Shown here piece after piece: positions 16,998 to 27,075 of a stretch of 64,000 nt of DNA. Numbering within the stretch: position 1 is the first letter of the stretch; each line of letters starts with the position of its first letter. This stretch comes from Mycobacteriales bacterium (lineage in GTDB: Bacteria; Actinomycetota; Actinomycetes; Mycobacteriales; SCTD01), in the NCBI GenBank assembly GCA_030697205.1, contig JAUYQP010000013.1, positions 124,001-188,000 on the forward strand, given 5' to 3'. Position numbers and translations under genes: made by a program. The notes beneath the pieces were generated by a model. The model ran no database searches and had not been told where the DNA came from. It saw only the letters and a list, made by a program, of their open reading frames with translations.

Positions 16998-18239
16998 TCA
17001 GGCGAGCAGGGTCACGGCGTGGATGGCGAGGCCGGCCAGGGCGCCGACGACCGTGCCGTTGAGGCGGATGAACTGCAGGTCGCGGCCGACCTGCAGCTCG
17101 ATGCGGCGGGCGGTCTCCGGGCCGTCCCACCGCTCGACGGTGTCGGTGATGACCCGGGTCAGCTCGTCGCGGTAGCCCTCGACGACGTGCAGCACTGCAC
17201 GCAGCAGCTGGTCGTCGAGCCGCCGCTGCAGCGCCTCGTCGCGCGCAACCCGGGCACCGAAGGCCGCGAGCGCCTCGGCCACCCGTCGGCGCAGGTCCGA
17301 CGTCGGGTCCTCGACCAGCTCGAGCACGAGCTTGCGACCGGCGGACACCAGGTCGTGCAGCGCCTCGCGCACCTCGGGACGGGCGGACAGCCGCTGCACC
17401 AGGGAATCGGTGGACGCGATGGTCGACGGGTCCTCGCGCAGGTCCGTCGCAAGCCGGGCGAGGAAGGAGTCGATGGTCGCGCGCAACGGATGGCGCGGGT
17501 CCGCGTCGACGTTGGCGGCGACCCGCAGCAGCTCGTCGTAGACCTTCTCCGCCACCTTGCGGTCGACGAAGCGCGGCGACCAGTCGGGTGCCTGGTCCGC
17601 GACGACCCGCTGCACCTGCTCGCGGTTGTCGCGCAGCCACGCGTGCAGGCGACTCGCCGCGACGTCGACCAGACCGTGGTGGGCGCCGTCGGCGACGACC
17701 GGTCCGAGGACCCGTCCGAGCACCGGGCCCACCTGCACCTGCTCGAGCCGCCTGGTCAGCGCGTCGGCCACGAGGCCGCGGACGTCGTCGTCGCGCAGGA
17801 CCCCGACAGCGGAACTCGCAGCGGTGGCGAGCTCCTGGCCCACCCGCTCGGCGTTGTGCGGCTGGGCCAGCCACGCCCCGACCCGGCGCGACACCTCCGC
17901 CCCGCGGACCCGCTCGCCGACCACCTCGGCCGACAGGAACTGCGTGCCGACGAAGTCCGACAAGCCCTGGCCCAGCTGGTCCTTGCGGGTCGGGATGATC
18001 GCGGTGTGCGGGATCGGCAGCCCGAGCGGCCGGCGGAACAGCGCCGTGACGGCGAACCAGTCCGCGAGCCCGCCGACCAGCGCCGCCTCGGCCCCGGCCC
18101 GGACCCAGCCGTCGCTCCCGGTCGCGAGGGTGACCGCGTAGACCGCGGCCGCGACCAGCAGCAGCCCGGTCGCCAGCGCCTTGTAGCGGCGCAGGTCCGC
18201 ACGTCGCTGCTCGTCGGTCACGGTCGTCGTCACGGGCAC
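16998..18239 (-). CDS. DUF445 membrane-anchored protein
   Basis: 413 residues. An N-terminal membrane hairpin includes LATGLLLVAAAVYAVTLA, and the DUF445 signature GGLADWFAVTALFRRPLGLP follows. A long helical region with repeated short amphipathic segments ends in a second hydrophobic stretch (VVGALAGLAIHAVTLL). The family resembles E. coli YjiN; its biochemical role is not established. GTG 18239 or the GTG two codons later could start it. A 3' inverted repeat at 16917-16988 follows. Family confidence is high, function unknown. Confidence 0.88.
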   Translation of the reverse strand: MPVTTTVTDEQRRADLRRYKALATGLLLVAAAVYAVTLATGSDGWVRAGAEAALVGGLADWFAVTALFRRPLGLPIPHTAIIPTRKDQLGQGLSDFVGTQFLSAEVVGERVRGAEVSRRVGAWLAQPHNAERVGQELATAASSAVGVLRDDDVRGLVADALTRRLEQVQVGPVLGRVLGPVVADGAHHGLVDVAASRLHAWLRDNREQVQRVVADQAPDWSPRFVDRKVAEKVYDELLRVAANVDADPRHPLRATIDSFLARLATDLREDPSTIASTDSLVQRLSARPEVREALHDLVSAGRKLVLELVEDPTSDLRRRVAEALAAFGARVARDEALQRRLDDQLLRAVLHVVEGYRDELTRVITDTVERWDGPETARRIELQVGRDLQFIRLNGTVVGALAGLAIHAVTLLA

Positions 18240-18344
18240 CGCCCTACCCCACCACGCCCTGTGGATGACCGGGCACGTCTGGCGCCCGCGTGCACCACGG
18301 TGTCACCATGACAGCGGCAGGGACCCCGACAGGAGGTGCGCGGC

Positions 18345-18887
18345 ATGACGATCGCAGCCCGGCCGGGCCGGCACTGGGTGCCCGACGACCTGCCGGGCCT
18401 GCCCGATGACGGCAACCGCTACGAGATCGTCGACGGGGAGCTCCGCGTGAGCCCGTCCCCGCCCTGGCAGCACAACGCGATCGCCTTCGAACTGGGCGTC
18501 GTGCTCCGTGCCGCAGCACCTGCCGGCCTGCGCGTCGTCGTCCCCGGCGGCGGCGTCCTCACACCGCGGGCCTACCTCATCCCCGATCTCGCCGTCGTCG
18601 AGACGGCCCAGGCGCTCGACCGCGACCACAAGGGCGATCCCGCCCGCATCCGTCTCGTCGTCGAGGTGCAGAGCCCGTCGACCGGTGTCGACGACGCCCG
18701 CGAGAAGGCACTGCACTACGCGGCGGCCGGCATCCCGTCGTACTGGCGGATCCTCCGCGAACCGACCCCCGAGATCGTCGTCCTCGAGCTCCAGGGCAAG
18801 GAGTACGCCGAAGTCGCCCGCGGGCCCGCGGTCGACGTCACCCTGCCCTTCCCGGTGCGGCTGGACCTTCCCTCCCTGCTGGTCTGA
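18345..18887 (+). CDS. Uma2-family (DUF820) PD-(D/E)xK nuclease-like protein
   Basis: 180 residues. The fold signature is YEIVDGELRVSP at the N terminus, PDLAVVE in the middle and VVEVQSPSTGVDDAREK...YAAAGIPSYWRI near the end, giving the Asp, Glu and Lys of a PD-(D/E)xK site. Uma2 proteins are abundant in cyanobacteria and actinobacteria and mostly uncharacterised. A strong AGGAGG Shine-Dalgarno (18331-18336) sets the start at ATG 18345; the GTG at 18336 falls inside that site and is rejected. It stands alone and ends 20 bp from the convergent coaX. No transposase or restriction partner is adjacent. Confidence 0.88.
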   Translation: MTIAARPGRHWVPDDLPGLPDDGNRYEIVDGELRVSPSPPWQHNAIAFELGVVLRAAAPAGLRVVVPGGGVLTPRAYLIPDLAVVETAQALDRDHKGDPARIRLVVEVQSPSTGVDDAREKALHYAAAGIPSYWRILREPTPEIVVLELQGKEYAEVARGPAVDVTLPFPVRLDLPSLLV

Positions 18888-18907
18888 GCCACCGCGAGGG
18901 CGCGGGG

Positions 18908-19663
<756 letters not shown>

Positions 19664-19664
19664 G

Positions 19665-20552
19665 TCAGGGCTCCAGGCGCAGGTCGACGCCGAGGTCGAG
19701 GACCGGGGCGGAGTGGGTGAGCGCGCCGACGGCGAGGAAGTCGACGCCGGTCTCGGCGACGGCCCTGGCGGTCGCGAGGGTGAGGCCGCCGGAGGCCTCG
19801 GTGCGGACCCCGGCGGGCGCGCAGAGGGCGACGGAGGCGCGCATCTGGTCGAGGGTCATGTTGTCGAGCAGCACCAGGTCGGCGCCGGCCGCGACGACCT
19901 CGCGGACCTGCTCGACGGTGTCGCACTCGACCTCGACGTCGAGGCCGGGGAAGGTCGCGCGCACGGCCGCGAAGGCCTGCGCGACACCGCCCGCAGCGAC
20001 GACGTGGTTGTCCTTGACGAGCGCGGCGTCCGACAGCCCCATCCGGTGGTTGACGCCCCCGCCGCAGCGCACGGCGTACTTCTCCAGCAGCCGCAGGCCA
20101 GGCATCGTCTTGCGGGTGTCGCGCACCCGCGCGCCGGTGCCCTCGACCGCGTCGGCCCAGGCCCGCGTGAGGGTCGCGACCCCGGACAGGTGGCACAGCA
20201 GGTTGAGCGCTGACCGCTCGGCGGTGAGCAGCGCGCGGACTGGCCCGCGGGCCTCGAGGACGACCTCTCCCCCGACGACCCGCTGCCCGTCGTGCTCGAA
20301 CAGCTGCACCTCGACATCACCGACGACGTCGAGCACAGCCATCGCGACCGGCACTCCGGCGACGACGCCGGCTGCCCGCGGCACGAAGGCGGCGGTGCCG
20401 ATGAGCCCTTCGGGGACGGTGGCCACGCTGGTCACGTCGACCCCGCCTGCGAGGTCCTCCTCGACAGCAGCTCTGGCGACGGATTCGACGTACGCCGGAT
20501 CGAGGTCTGCGTCGGCGAGCGCCTGGGCGGTGGCGGCGTGCAGGGCGGTCAC
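19665..20552 (-). CDS. nadC: Nicotinate-nucleotide pyrophosphorylase (carboxylating)
   Basis: Converts quinolinate and PRPP to nicotinate mononucleotide in de novo NAD synthesis. 295 residues with the quinolinate phosphoribosyltransferase signatures NLLCHLSGVATLT, RDTRKTMPGLR, KYAVRCGGGVNHRMGL and EASGGL. GTG 20552 overlaps the nadB stop by 4 bp (GTGA). A longer open frame upstream lies inside nadB and is rejected. It follows its pathway partner nadB directly; nadA is not in this window. Confidence 0.94.
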   Translation of the reverse strand: MTALHAATAQALADADLDPAYVESVARAAVEEDLAGGVDVTSVATVPEGLIGTAAFVPRAAGVVAGVPVAMAVLDVVGDVEVQLFEHDGQRVVGGEVVLEARGPVRALLTAERSALNLLCHLSGVATLTRAWADAVEGTGARVRDTRKTMPGLRLLEKYAVRCGGGVNHRMGLSDAALVKDNHVVAAGGVAQAFAAVRATFPGLDVEVECDTVEQVREVVAAGADLVLLDNMTLDQMRASVALCAPAGVRTEASGGLTLATARAVAETGVDFLAVGALTHSAPVLDLGVDLRLEP

Positions 20553-22162
20553 AGGTGCTGCTCCAGCGGCTCGAAGTCGGTCTGGTCGTGGGTGGTGACG
20601 AGGTGGCCGAGCCACGCGTCGTCGGCGAGCGGGAAGTCCTCGCGCCAGTGGGAGCCGCGGGTCTCCTCGCGCCGGAAGGCAGCGGCGGTGAGCGCGACCG
20701 CGACGGCGTGGAGGCTGGTGGCCTCCCAGGCGTCGGGGCCTGGAGCGGTGGAGGTGCGCGAGGCCAGCTCGGTCAGCCGGGCGGCGGTCGCGGCCATCGA
20801 CGTCGACGAGCGCAGCACCCCGGCACCGTCGGTCATCGTGCGGGCGACGTCGGGGCGCACCGACGGGTCGAGCAGCACCGTCTCGGCGGCGCCCGCGACC
20901 GGCTCCCCCGGAGAGGCGAGGCCGCGGGCCAGGTCGTCACCGATGCGGGCACTGAAGACCAGGCCCTCGAGCAGGCTGTTGGACGCGAGCCGGTTGGCGC
21001 CGTGGACGCCAGTGCAGGCGACCTCGCCGCAGGCGTAGAGGCCGGGCACCGAGGTGCGGCCGTCGAGGTCGGTGCGGACGCCACCGCTGGCGTAGTGGGC
21101 CGCCGGTGCGACGGGGATCGGCTCGGTGACCGGGTCGACACCGGCCTCGCGACAGCGAGCCACGATCGTCGGGAAGCGCGCCAGCAGCAGCTCCTCCCCG
21201 AGGGCGGTCGCGTCGAGGTAGACGTGGTCGGTGGCGAGCTCGTCCATCCGCCGGCGGATCGCCTTGGCGACGACGTCGCGGGGGGCGAGGTCGGCGAGCG
21301 GGTGGTCGTCGGTGGTGATGACCCGCTCGCCCAAGCTGTCGACGAGCACCGCGCCCTCACCGCGGACCGCCTCGCTGACGAGGAACTGCTGTCCCGACAT
21401 CGGCCCGAGGTAGAGCGCCGTCGGGTGGAACTGCACGAACTCCAGGTCGGTCACCGCGGCGCCGGCGCGCATCGCCAGCGCCACCCCGTCACCGGTCGAC
21501 ACCGACGGGTTGGTGGTGCTCGAGAAGACCTGCCCCATACCGCCGGTGGCGAGCACGACCGCCCGGGCGTGCACGGCTCCGACGCCGTCACGGGTGCCCT
21601 CGCCGAGGACGTGGAGGGTGACGCCCGCGGCCCGGCCGTCGGCGGCGACGAGCAGGTCGAGGACGAGGGCGTGCTCGACCAGCCGGATCCGCGGGTGGGC
21701 ACGCACGGCAGCGACCAGCGCCCGGGAGACCTCGGCGCCGGTGGCGTCACCGCCGGCGTGCACGATGCGGTCGCGGTGGTGGCCACCCTCGCGGGTCAGC
21801 GCGAGCTCCCCCGACGGGTCGAGGTCGAAGGCCGCGCCGAGCGCGATGAGCGCGCGCAGCTCGCGCGGGCCTTCGGTGCACAGCACCCGGACGGCGTCGA
21901 CGTCGCACAGCCCGACGCCTGCCTCGAGGGTGTCCTGCAAGTGCTCCTCGGGGCTGTCGTCCTCGGCCAGCGCAGCGGCGACACCGCCCTGCGCCCAGCG
22001 GGTCGAGCCGTCGTCGACGAGCACCTTCGTGACGAGCAGGACGCTGCCGGTGCGGGTGGCGTGCAGCGCAGCGGTGAGCCCGGCGACGCCGGAGCCCACG
22101 ACGACGACGTCGGCGGTGGTGGTCCAGCCGGGCTCGGGCGCGAGCAGCCGGCGCCTGCTCAC
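20549..22162 (-). CDS. nadB: L-aspartate oxidase
   Basis: FAD enzyme that oxidises L-aspartate to iminoaspartate for quinolinate synthesis. 537 residues: the dinucleotide-binding motif [14 protein letters not shown], the active-site region [15 protein letters not shown] and RGEGAVLVD segments, and the capping region [19 protein letters not shown]. It overlaps panD upstream and nadC downstream by 4 bp each, so all are translated in a coupled way. Confidence 0.95.
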   Translation of the reverse strand: MSRRRLLAPEPGWTTTADVVVVGSGVAGLTAALHATRTGSVLLVTKVLVDDGSTRWAQGGVAAALAEDDSPEEHLQDTLEAGVGLCDVDAVRVLCTEGPRELRALIALGAAFDLDPSGELALTREGGHHRDRIVHAGGDATGAEVSRALVAAVRAHPRIRLVEHALVLDLLVAADGRAAGVTLHVLGEGTRDGVGAVHARAVVLATGGMGQVFSSTTNPSVSTGDGVALAMRAGAAVTDLEFVQFHPTALYLGPMSGQQFLVSEAVRGEGAVLVDSLGERVITTDDHPLADLAPRDVVAKAIRRRMDELATDHVYLDATALGEELLLARFPTIVARCREAGVDPVTEPIPVAPAAHYASGGVRTDLDGRTSVPGLYACGEVACTGVHGANRLASNSLLEGLVFSARIGDDLARGLASPGEPVAGAAETVLLDPSVRPDVARTMTDGAGVLRSSTSMAATAARLTELASRTSTAPGPDAWEATSLHAVAVALTAAAFRREETRGSHWREDFPLADDAWLGHLVTTHDQTDFEPLEQHL

Positions 22163-22620
22163 CAGACCAGCGTCGGGTCGTCGTCCCAGGAGCCGGGGGC
22201 GTGGGTCACGTGGAGCTGATCGCCGCGGCTGAGGCCGGTCTGCGGCAGCGCCTCCGCCGGGTCGGAGCCCGTGCCGATCACCTTGTTGTCGGCGTCGACG
22301 AAGACGACCTTCGGCTGGCGGGTGCGGGCCTCCTCGTCGTCCATCTGCCCGTAGGCGATGAGGATGACGAGGTCGCCGGGGTGCACCAGGCGCGCGGCCG
22401 CGCCGTTGATGCCGATGATGCCGCTGCCGCGGGGGCCGCTGATGACGTAGGTCTCGAGGCGCGCGCCGTTGGTGACGTCGACGATCGCGACCTTCTCCCC
22501 GGCGTAGAGGTCGGCCGCGTCGAGCAGGTCCTGGTCGACCGTGACCGAGCCGACGTAGTGCAGGTCGGCCTGCGTCACCGTCGCGCGGTGGATCTTGCTC
22601 GTGAGCATGGTGCGCAGCAT
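22159..22620 (-). CDS. panD: Aspartate 1-decarboxylase
   Basis: Makes beta-alanine for pantothenate. 153 residues; the self-cleavage site Gly24-Ser25 ([11 protein letters not shown]) that creates the pyruvoyl cofactor is at the canonical position. Also visible are [16 protein letters not shown] and [14 protein letters not shown]. The ATG at 22620 shares one nucleotide with the panC stop. A longer open frame upstream is a shadow of panC. The C-terminal tail after about residue 120 is longer than in E. coli, as usual in actinobacteria. Confidence 0.95.
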   Translation of the reverse strand: MLRTMLTSKIHRATVTQADLHYVGSVTVDQDLLDAADLYAGEKVAIVDVTNGARLETYVISGPRGSGIIGINGAAARLVHPGDLVILIAYGQMDDEEARTRQPKVVFVDADNKVIGTGSDPAEALPQTGLSRGDQLHVTHAPGSWDDDPTLVW

Positions 22621-23426
22621 CAGAGGTCCTCGTTCAGGGGGAGGTTGTCGATCAGCCGGGTCGTGCCCACCCGCGCGGCGACGACCAGCAGGTCGCCGTC
22701 GGGTGCTGCTTCGAACGTGCGGGAGTCCACCCGCTCGAAGTAGTCGAGGTCGACGCCGGGCTCGGCGTCGAGGACCGCCCGACCGGCGACGAGGTCGCGG
22801 GTCTGCAGGGCGCGGGAGAGGGCCAGGGCGGAGGTGCGCTCTTCCGGGGAGAGGAAGCGGTTGCGCGACGACAGCGCGAGGCCGTCGCTCTCGCGCACCG
22901 TCGGGACCGCGACGACGGTGACCGGCACGTCGAGGTCGTCGACCATCCTTCGGATGCACGCGAGCTGCTGGGCGTCCTTCTGCCCGAACAGCGCGACGTC
23001 GGGGCGGGTGAGGTGCATCAGCTTGAGCACGACCGTGAGGACCCCGTCGAAGTGACCCGGCCGGGTCGCGCCCTCGAAGCCGTCGTCGAGCGGGCCGGCG
23101 CTGACGGTCACGGCGACCGGGGTCGGGTAGACGACGTCGGGCGTCGGGGTGAAGACGACGTCGGCGCCGGCGGCCTCGCAGAGCTCGAGGTCGGCGGCCA
23201 GGGTGCGGGGGTAGCGGTCGAGGTCCTCGCCGGGCCCGAACTGCAGCGGGTTGACGAAGATCGTGACCACCACGGCGTCGGCGAGCGCGCGAGCCTCGCG
23301 GACCAGCGCGAGGTGGCCGTCGTGCAGCGCGCCCATCGTCATGACGACGGCGACCCGGCCGCGCAGGTCCTTGCGCGCGGCGGCCAGCTCGTCGCGCGTC
23401 GCGGCGACGATCATGCGAGCGGTCAC
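22620..23426 (-). CDS. panC: Pantothenate synthetase
   Basis: Joins pantoate and beta-alanine using ATP. 268 residues with the nucleotidyltransferase signature [14 protein letters not shown] (HxGH), the substrate loop [15 protein letters not shown] and [12 protein letters not shown] (KMSKS-like). GTG 23426 overlaps the DUF2520 stop by 4 bp. The 1-nt overlap with panD couples synthesis of beta-alanine and its use. Confidence 0.95.
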   Translation of the reverse strand: MTARMIVAATRDELAAARKDLRGRVAVVMTMGALHDGHLALVREARALADAVVVTIFVNPLQFGPGEDLDRYPRTLAADLELCEAAGADVVFTPTPDVVYPTPVAVTVSAGPLDDGFEGATRPGHFDGVLTVVLKLMHLTRPDVALFGQKDAQQLACIRRMVDDLDVPVTVVAVPTVRESDGLALSSRNRFLSPEERTSALALSRALQTRDLVAGRAVLDAEPGVDLDYFERVDSRTFEAAPDGDLLVVAARVGTTRLIDNLPLNEDL

Positions 23427-24295
23427 CGGGGCACCGTGCCCAGCACCGACAGCAGCGAACCCGCGGCGTCCGCGGACAGCCGCCCCGAGGCCAGCGCGCG
23501 ATCCGCCGTGAGACGGGCCAGGGCGAGGTACGCCGGACGCACGTCGGCGGGCAGCACGTCGAGGTGGGCCTGCACCGTGCCGGCGTCGCCGCGGGCCACC
23601 GGCCCGGTCAGCGCGGCGTCACCCGAGCGCAGGGCACCGTCGAGGGCCGCACCGAGCAGCGGGGCCAGCACCGCACCTGGCTGCTCCACACCGGCGCTGC
23701 GCAGCAGGTCCGCGGCCGAGGCGACGAGGGTGACGAGGTGGTTGGCGCCGTGGGCGAGCGCGGCGTGCCACAGCGGGCGCAGCGCGTCGTCGACCCAGAC
23801 CGGCTCACCGCCCATCTCGATGACGAGCGCCTCGGCAGCCGGCCGCAGCTGCTCGCTGGAGGTGACGCCGAAGGACGCTCCGGTGAGGCGGGCGAGGTCG
23901 ACCGGGGTGCCGGTGAAGGGCAGGACCGGGTGGAGGGCGAGGGCCGCGCACCCCCGTCGTACTGCGGGCTCGAGCACCGCGAGGCCGTGGCGGCCGCTGG
24001 TGTGCACCACCATCTGACCGGGGGTGAGCGCGCCGGTCTCGGCCAGACCCGCGACGAGGTCGGCGAGCGCGTCGTCGGGGACGGTCAGCAGGACGAGGGC
24101 GGCACCGCGGGGGACCTCGTCGGCGGCGACCAGCGGGACGCCGGGGAGCAGCTGCTCGGCCCGCGCCCGGGAGGCGTCGGAGACCGCGGAGGCGGCCGTC
24201 ACGACGTGACCGGCGCGCGCGAGGGCGGCGCCGAGCACGGCACCGACGCGGCCGGTGCCGACGACACCGACGGTCAGGCGCGGGGGGAGGTTCAC
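23423..24295 (-). CDS. Rossmann-fold DUF2520 protein, candidate ketopantoate reductase
   Basis: 290 residues: an N-terminal NAD(P)-binding Rossmann fold ([18 protein letters not shown]) and a C-terminal helical DUF2520 domain. It is the first gene of the pantothenate/NAD operon and overlaps panC by 4 bp, a position conserved in many actinobacteria. The window has no panE or panB. The fold, NADP-type start and position make a ketopantoate reductase role plausible (inference). I recall a DUF2520-type protein named PanG with that role in Francisella, which needs checking. Start codon ATG 24295. Confidence 0.83.
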   Translation of the reverse strand: MNLPPRLTVGVVGTGRVGAVLGAALARAGHVVTAASAVSDASRARAEQLLPGVPLVAADEVPRGAALVLLTVPDDALADLVAGLAETGALTPGQMVVHTSGRHGLAVLEPAVRRGCAALALHPVLPFTGTPVDLARLTGASFGVTSSEQLRPAAEALVIEMGGEPVWVDDALRPLWHAALAHGANHLVTLVASAADLLRSAGVEQPGAVLAPLLGAALDGALRSGDAALTGPVARGDAGTVQAHLDVLPADVRPAYLALARLTADRALASGRLSADAAGSLLSVLGTVPR

Positions 24296-24341
24296 AGGGC
24301 GTTCCAGTCCTCGGAAGGGGTACCGGACGAGTGGTGCGTGA

Positions 24342-24369
24342 AGCGTAACGCCCGCGGCTCGGCTGTCAG
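24342..24369 (-). promoter_or_regulatory. Promoter of the pantothenate/NAD operon
   Basis: CTGACA (-35, five of six to consensus), a 16-bp spacer and TACGCT (-10, TAnnnT) lie about 47 bp before the DUF2520 start. This is the best vegetative promoter seen in the window. Confidence 0.55.
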
Positions 24370-24385
24370 TCCCCTGTGGTGCACG

Positions 24386-24886
24386 TCACCCGCGGCCGGA
24401 GTCCTCGTCGGTGCCGTAGCGGCCGGCCGGGCCGTCGGCCGGCAGTACCACCTGGGTGCAGCGGCTGGCCGCCAGCACCCGCCCCTCGGCGTCGTGCAGC
24501 TGCGCCTCGCAGAAGGCCACCCGCCGGGTCCGCTTGAGCACCGTGCCGGTCGCGGTGAGCGGCCCGACCGGTGTCGCGCGGTGGAACTCCACCCGCAGGT
24601 CGGCGGTGAGGAAGACCTCATCGGGGCCGAGCACCGTCCAGGTCGCGCCGCCCATCGCCGTGTCGAGGATCGCGGTCACCATCCCGCCGTGCACGCGGTA
24701 GCCGGCGGCGGTCGGGAAGCCGTAGTCCGGGGTCGCCTCCCAGCCGATCGTCACGGTGCCGACGCCGTGGCTCACCCGCCGGTAACCCAGGGTCTGCCAC
24801 AGGTGCGGCGCCTCGCGGCTCTCCAGGCGCGCGAAGCGCTCGGCCATCAGCGGGTCGGTCTCCGGGGTGTCGCTCACGGGGCGCAT
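24386..24886 (-). CDS. PaaI-type hotdog thioesterase
   Basis: 166 residues of a single hotdog fold, with the family core YRVHGGMVTAILDTAMGGATW and TADLRVEFHRATPVGPLTATG. Such enzymes hydrolyse acyl-CoA thioesters; the substrate is unknown. The start may be ATG 24886 or GTG 24877. Only 9 bp separate ATG 24886 from the divergent methyltransferase start, so one or both mRNAs must be leaderless or the start lies further in (MAERF at about residue 14). A longer frame reading back through the NuoD-like gene is a shadow. Confidence 0.8.
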   Translation of the reverse strand: MRPVSDTPETDPLMAERFARLESREAPHLWQTLGYRRVSHGVGTVTIGWEATPDYGFPTAAGYRVHGGMVTAILDTAMGGATWTVLGPDEVFLTADLRVEFHRATPVGPLTATGTVLKRTRRVAFCEAQLHDAEGRVLAASRCTQVVLPADGPAGRYGTDEDSGRG

Positions 24887-24895
24887 GCTGCCAGG

Positions 24896-25804
24896 GTGCA
24901 GCCCTGGGTCGACGCGTGGGACGCCGCCCTCTACGGCGACGGCGGCTTCTTCGTGGTCGAACGGCCGCTCGACCACTTCCGCACGTCGGTGGCGGTCCCG
25001 CTGTTCGCCCAAGCCGTACGCCGCCTTGCCGGCCTCGTCGACGACTCCCTCGGCCGCCCCGACCCCTTCGACGTCGTCGACCTCGGGGCCGGTCGCGGTG
25101 AGCTGCTCGCGGCGCTGCCGGACGTGCCGGACCGGTGGCGGCTGACGTCGGTCGACCTCGCCCCCGGGCTGCCCTCGACGTTGCCCGAGCGCGTCGAGGG
25201 GCTGCTGCTGGCCAACGAGTGGCTCGACGACGTGCCGTGCGAGGTGCTCTTCGACGACACCCTCGTGCTGGTCGACCGCGAGGGATCGGAGTCGCTCGGG
25301 GACCGGGCCTCGGCCGAGGCGCTGCAGTGGCGCGACCGGTGGTGGCCCGAGGGTCGCCGGGTCGAGGTCGGGCTGGCCCGCGACCGCGCCTGGGCTTCGG
25401 CGGTCGGACGCCTGAGCCGTGGCGTCGCGGTCGCCGTCGACTACGCGCACGACGTCGGTCACCGCCGGCCGACCCTCACCGGCTACCGCCGCGGCACCCA
25501 GGTCCCGCCCGTGCCCGACGGCACCTGCGACCTCACCGCCCACGTCGCGCTGGACTCCTGCGCCGCCGCGACCGGCGGCCGGGTCGTGACCCAGCGCGAC
25601 GCGCTCGCCCACCTCGGCCTCGACCCGGTCCCGCCGGACCGCTCGCTCGCGACGACCGACCCGCGCGGCTACCTCGCGCTGCTGCAGCGCGCGACCCAGG
25701 CCGCCGAGCTGATGGCCCCGCGCGGCCTCGGCGCCTTCGGTTGGCTGAGCGTCGCGGTCGACTGCGCCGACCCGCTCGCCGCCGTGCCCGCCTGGGGCGA
25801 GTGA
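24896..25804 (+). CDS. SAM-dependent methyltransferase, MidA/NDUFAF7 (DUF185) family
   Basis: 302 residues. N-terminal ALYGDGGFFVVERPLDHFRTS matches the family start. The SAM motif is VVDLGAGRGELLAAL. LLANEWLDDVPCEVL corresponds to the family's NE-x-L-D-x-x-P segment, and VAVDYAHDVGHRRPTLTGY matches the later core. In humans NDUFAF7 dimethylates an arginine of complex I subunit NDUFS2, the NuoD orthologue. Here the gene sits 12 bp before a NuoD-like gene, so the same chemistry is likely. No Shine-Dalgarno is visible at GTG 24896. The protein is shorter than many family members (about 350-400). Confidence 0.82.
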   Translation: MQPWVDAWDAALYGDGGFFVVERPLDHFRTSVAVPLFAQAVRRLAGLVDDSLGRPDPFDVVDLGAGRGELLAALPDVPDRWRLTSVDLAPGLPSTLPERVEGLLLANEWLDDVPCEVLFDDTLVLVDREGSESLGDRASAEALQWRDRWWPEGRRVEVGLARDRAWASAVGRLSRGVAVAVDYAHDVGHRRPTLTGYRRGTQVPPVPDGTCDLTAHVALDSCAAATGGRVVTQRDALAHLGLDPVPPDRSLATTDPRGYLALLQRATQAAELMAPRGLGAFGWLSVAVDCADPLAAVPAWGE

Positions 25805-25816
25805 CAGGATCGCCCG

Positions 25817-26944
25817 GTGCAGCAGCAGGTCGTCGGCATCGGGGTGCTCGACCCGGCCTCCGCCGACGTCGTGCTCGAGCTCGGTGACCAGCACCCCTCG
25901 ACCCACGGCGCGCTGCGCCTCGCGCTGACCCTCGACGGCGACCGGGTCGTCACCGCCGAGCCGATCGTCGGCTACATGCACCGCGGCGCGGAGAAGCTGT
26001 TCGAGGTCCGCGACTACCGCCAGCTCGTCATGCTCGCCAACCGCCACGACTGGCTGTCGGCCTTCTCCAACGAGCTCGGCATCGTGCTGGCCTGCGAGCG
26101 GATGCTCGGCATGGAGGTGCCGGTCCGCGCGACCTGGCTGCGCACCCTCATGGCCGAGCTCAACCGGCTCACCAACGGCCTGCTCTTCCTCGGGGCCTTC
26201 CCCGTCAGCCACGGCGAGCTCGAGCCGCTGCGGGCCGCCCACCGGGCCCGCGAGGCGATCGTGCGGGTCGTCGAGGAGGCCACCGGCGGCCGGTTGCACG
26301 TGGTCGCCAACCGGGTCGGCGGGCTCGCGATGGACGTCCCGGCCGGCTGGACCTCACGGGTCGCGGCGTGCCTCGACGTCGTGCGCACCGAGCTCGACGT
26401 CCTCGACGAGGCGCTCGCCTCCGACGCCTTCCGCCGCCGCACGCTCGGCGTCGGGGTCCTCGACCCGCAGGTGGTCACGGCGTACGGCGTGACGGGTCCG
26501 GCAGCGCGCGCGTCCGGCGTCGACGTCGACCTGCGGCGCGACGACCCCTACCTCGCCTACCCCGAGCTGGACCTGCGCGTGGCGACCCGGACCGCGGGCG
26601 ACGCGCACGCCCGCTTCGAGGTCCTCGCCGAGCAGCTGCGCGTGTCGGTCGACCTGGTGGCGCAGTGCCTGCCGCGGTTGCCTTCGGGGCCGGTGTCGCT
26701 GCCGCTCCCGAAGTCGCTGCGGGTGCCCGTCGGCACCACGTGGTCATGGACCGAGAACCCGCTCGGGGCGATGGGCTACTACCTGGTGTCGCGAGGCCAG
26801 AAGACGCCGTGGCGGCTCGCCATGCGGACCCCGTCGTTCAACAACGTCTCGGCGCTCCCGGCCCTGCTGCCGGGTGTCGCGGTGGCCGACCTGACGACCG
26901 TGCTCGCGTCGCTGTTCTTCGTCATCGGCGACCTCGACAAGTAA
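25817..26944 (+). CDS. Stand-alone NuoD-like (49-kDa complex I subunit) protein
   Basis: 375 residues, somewhat shorter than NuoD of complex I (about 400-440). The family signature [12 protein letters not shown], the segment [19 protein letters not shown] and [18 protein letters not shown] are present, and the tail FFVIGDLDK resembles the NuoD end. Arg56 in HRGAEKL aligns with the arginine that NDUFAF7 methylates in NDUFS2. No other nuo genes are near, so this is a paralogue outside a nuo operon. It probably works in a small complex I-like or hydrogenase-like assembly, or is the target of the upstream methyltransferase. GTG 25817 is preceded by a weak ACAGGAT. Confidence 0.88.
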   Translation: MQQQVVGIGVLDPASADVVLELGDQHPSTHGALRLALTLDGDRVVTAEPIVGYMHRGAEKLFEVRDYRQLVMLANRHDWLSAFSNELGIVLACERMLGMEVPVRATWLRTLMAELNRLTNGLLFLGAFPVSHGELEPLRAAHRAREAIVRVVEEATGGRLHVVANRVGGLAMDVPAGWTSRVAACLDVVRTELDVLDEALASDAFRRRTLGVGVLDPQVVTAYGVTGPAARASGVDVDLRRDDPYLAYPELDLRVATRTAGDAHARFEVLAEQLRVSVDLVAQCLPRLPSGPVSLPLPKSLRVPVGTTWSWTENPLGAMGYYLVSRGQKTPWRLAMRTPSFNNVSALPALLPGVAVADLTTVLASLFFVIGDLDK

Positions 26945-26977
26945 CCCCCCGCCCCGCCACCCGCGCACCCAACACCC

Positions 26978-27042
26978 CGGTGATCTTCGCCCTCTTGCGG
27001 CAGCTCACGCTCGAGGAATCACCAGAAGGCGAAGATCAACGG
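26978..27042. repeat. Long inverted repeat between convergent genes (family B)
   Basis: The 21-nt arm at 26978-26998 (core GTGATCTTCGCC) pairs with 27022-27042 at 18 of 21 positions around a 23-nt loop. It lies between the 3' ends of the NuoD-like gene and the folate operon, so it can serve as a bidirectional terminator. Its layout matches the family A repeats, but the arm sequence differs. Confidence 0.7.
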
Positions 27043-27075
27043 ACAGTGGGGGGCGGGCCGCGGGGTGAGGGGCGG

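Noticed and set aside
15355-17874. An 839-residue frame that extends lysS upstream
   Set aside because: The N-terminal part is Arg/Gly-rich shadow of the DUF445 gene. LysS homology begins at GTG 16842, and the intervening inverted repeat shows an intergenic region.
18336-18344. GTG 18336 as the Uma2 start
   Set aside because: It overlaps the AGGAGG site that serves ATG 18345.
22159-22959. A long N-terminal extension of panD
   Set aside because: The first part is a shadow of panC. The Gly24-Ser25 cleavage site at the normal place fixes ATG 22620.
24386-26299. A 637-residue minus-strand frame ending in the thioesterase
   Set aside because: All but the last ~166 residues are antisense to the NuoD-like and methyltransferase genes.
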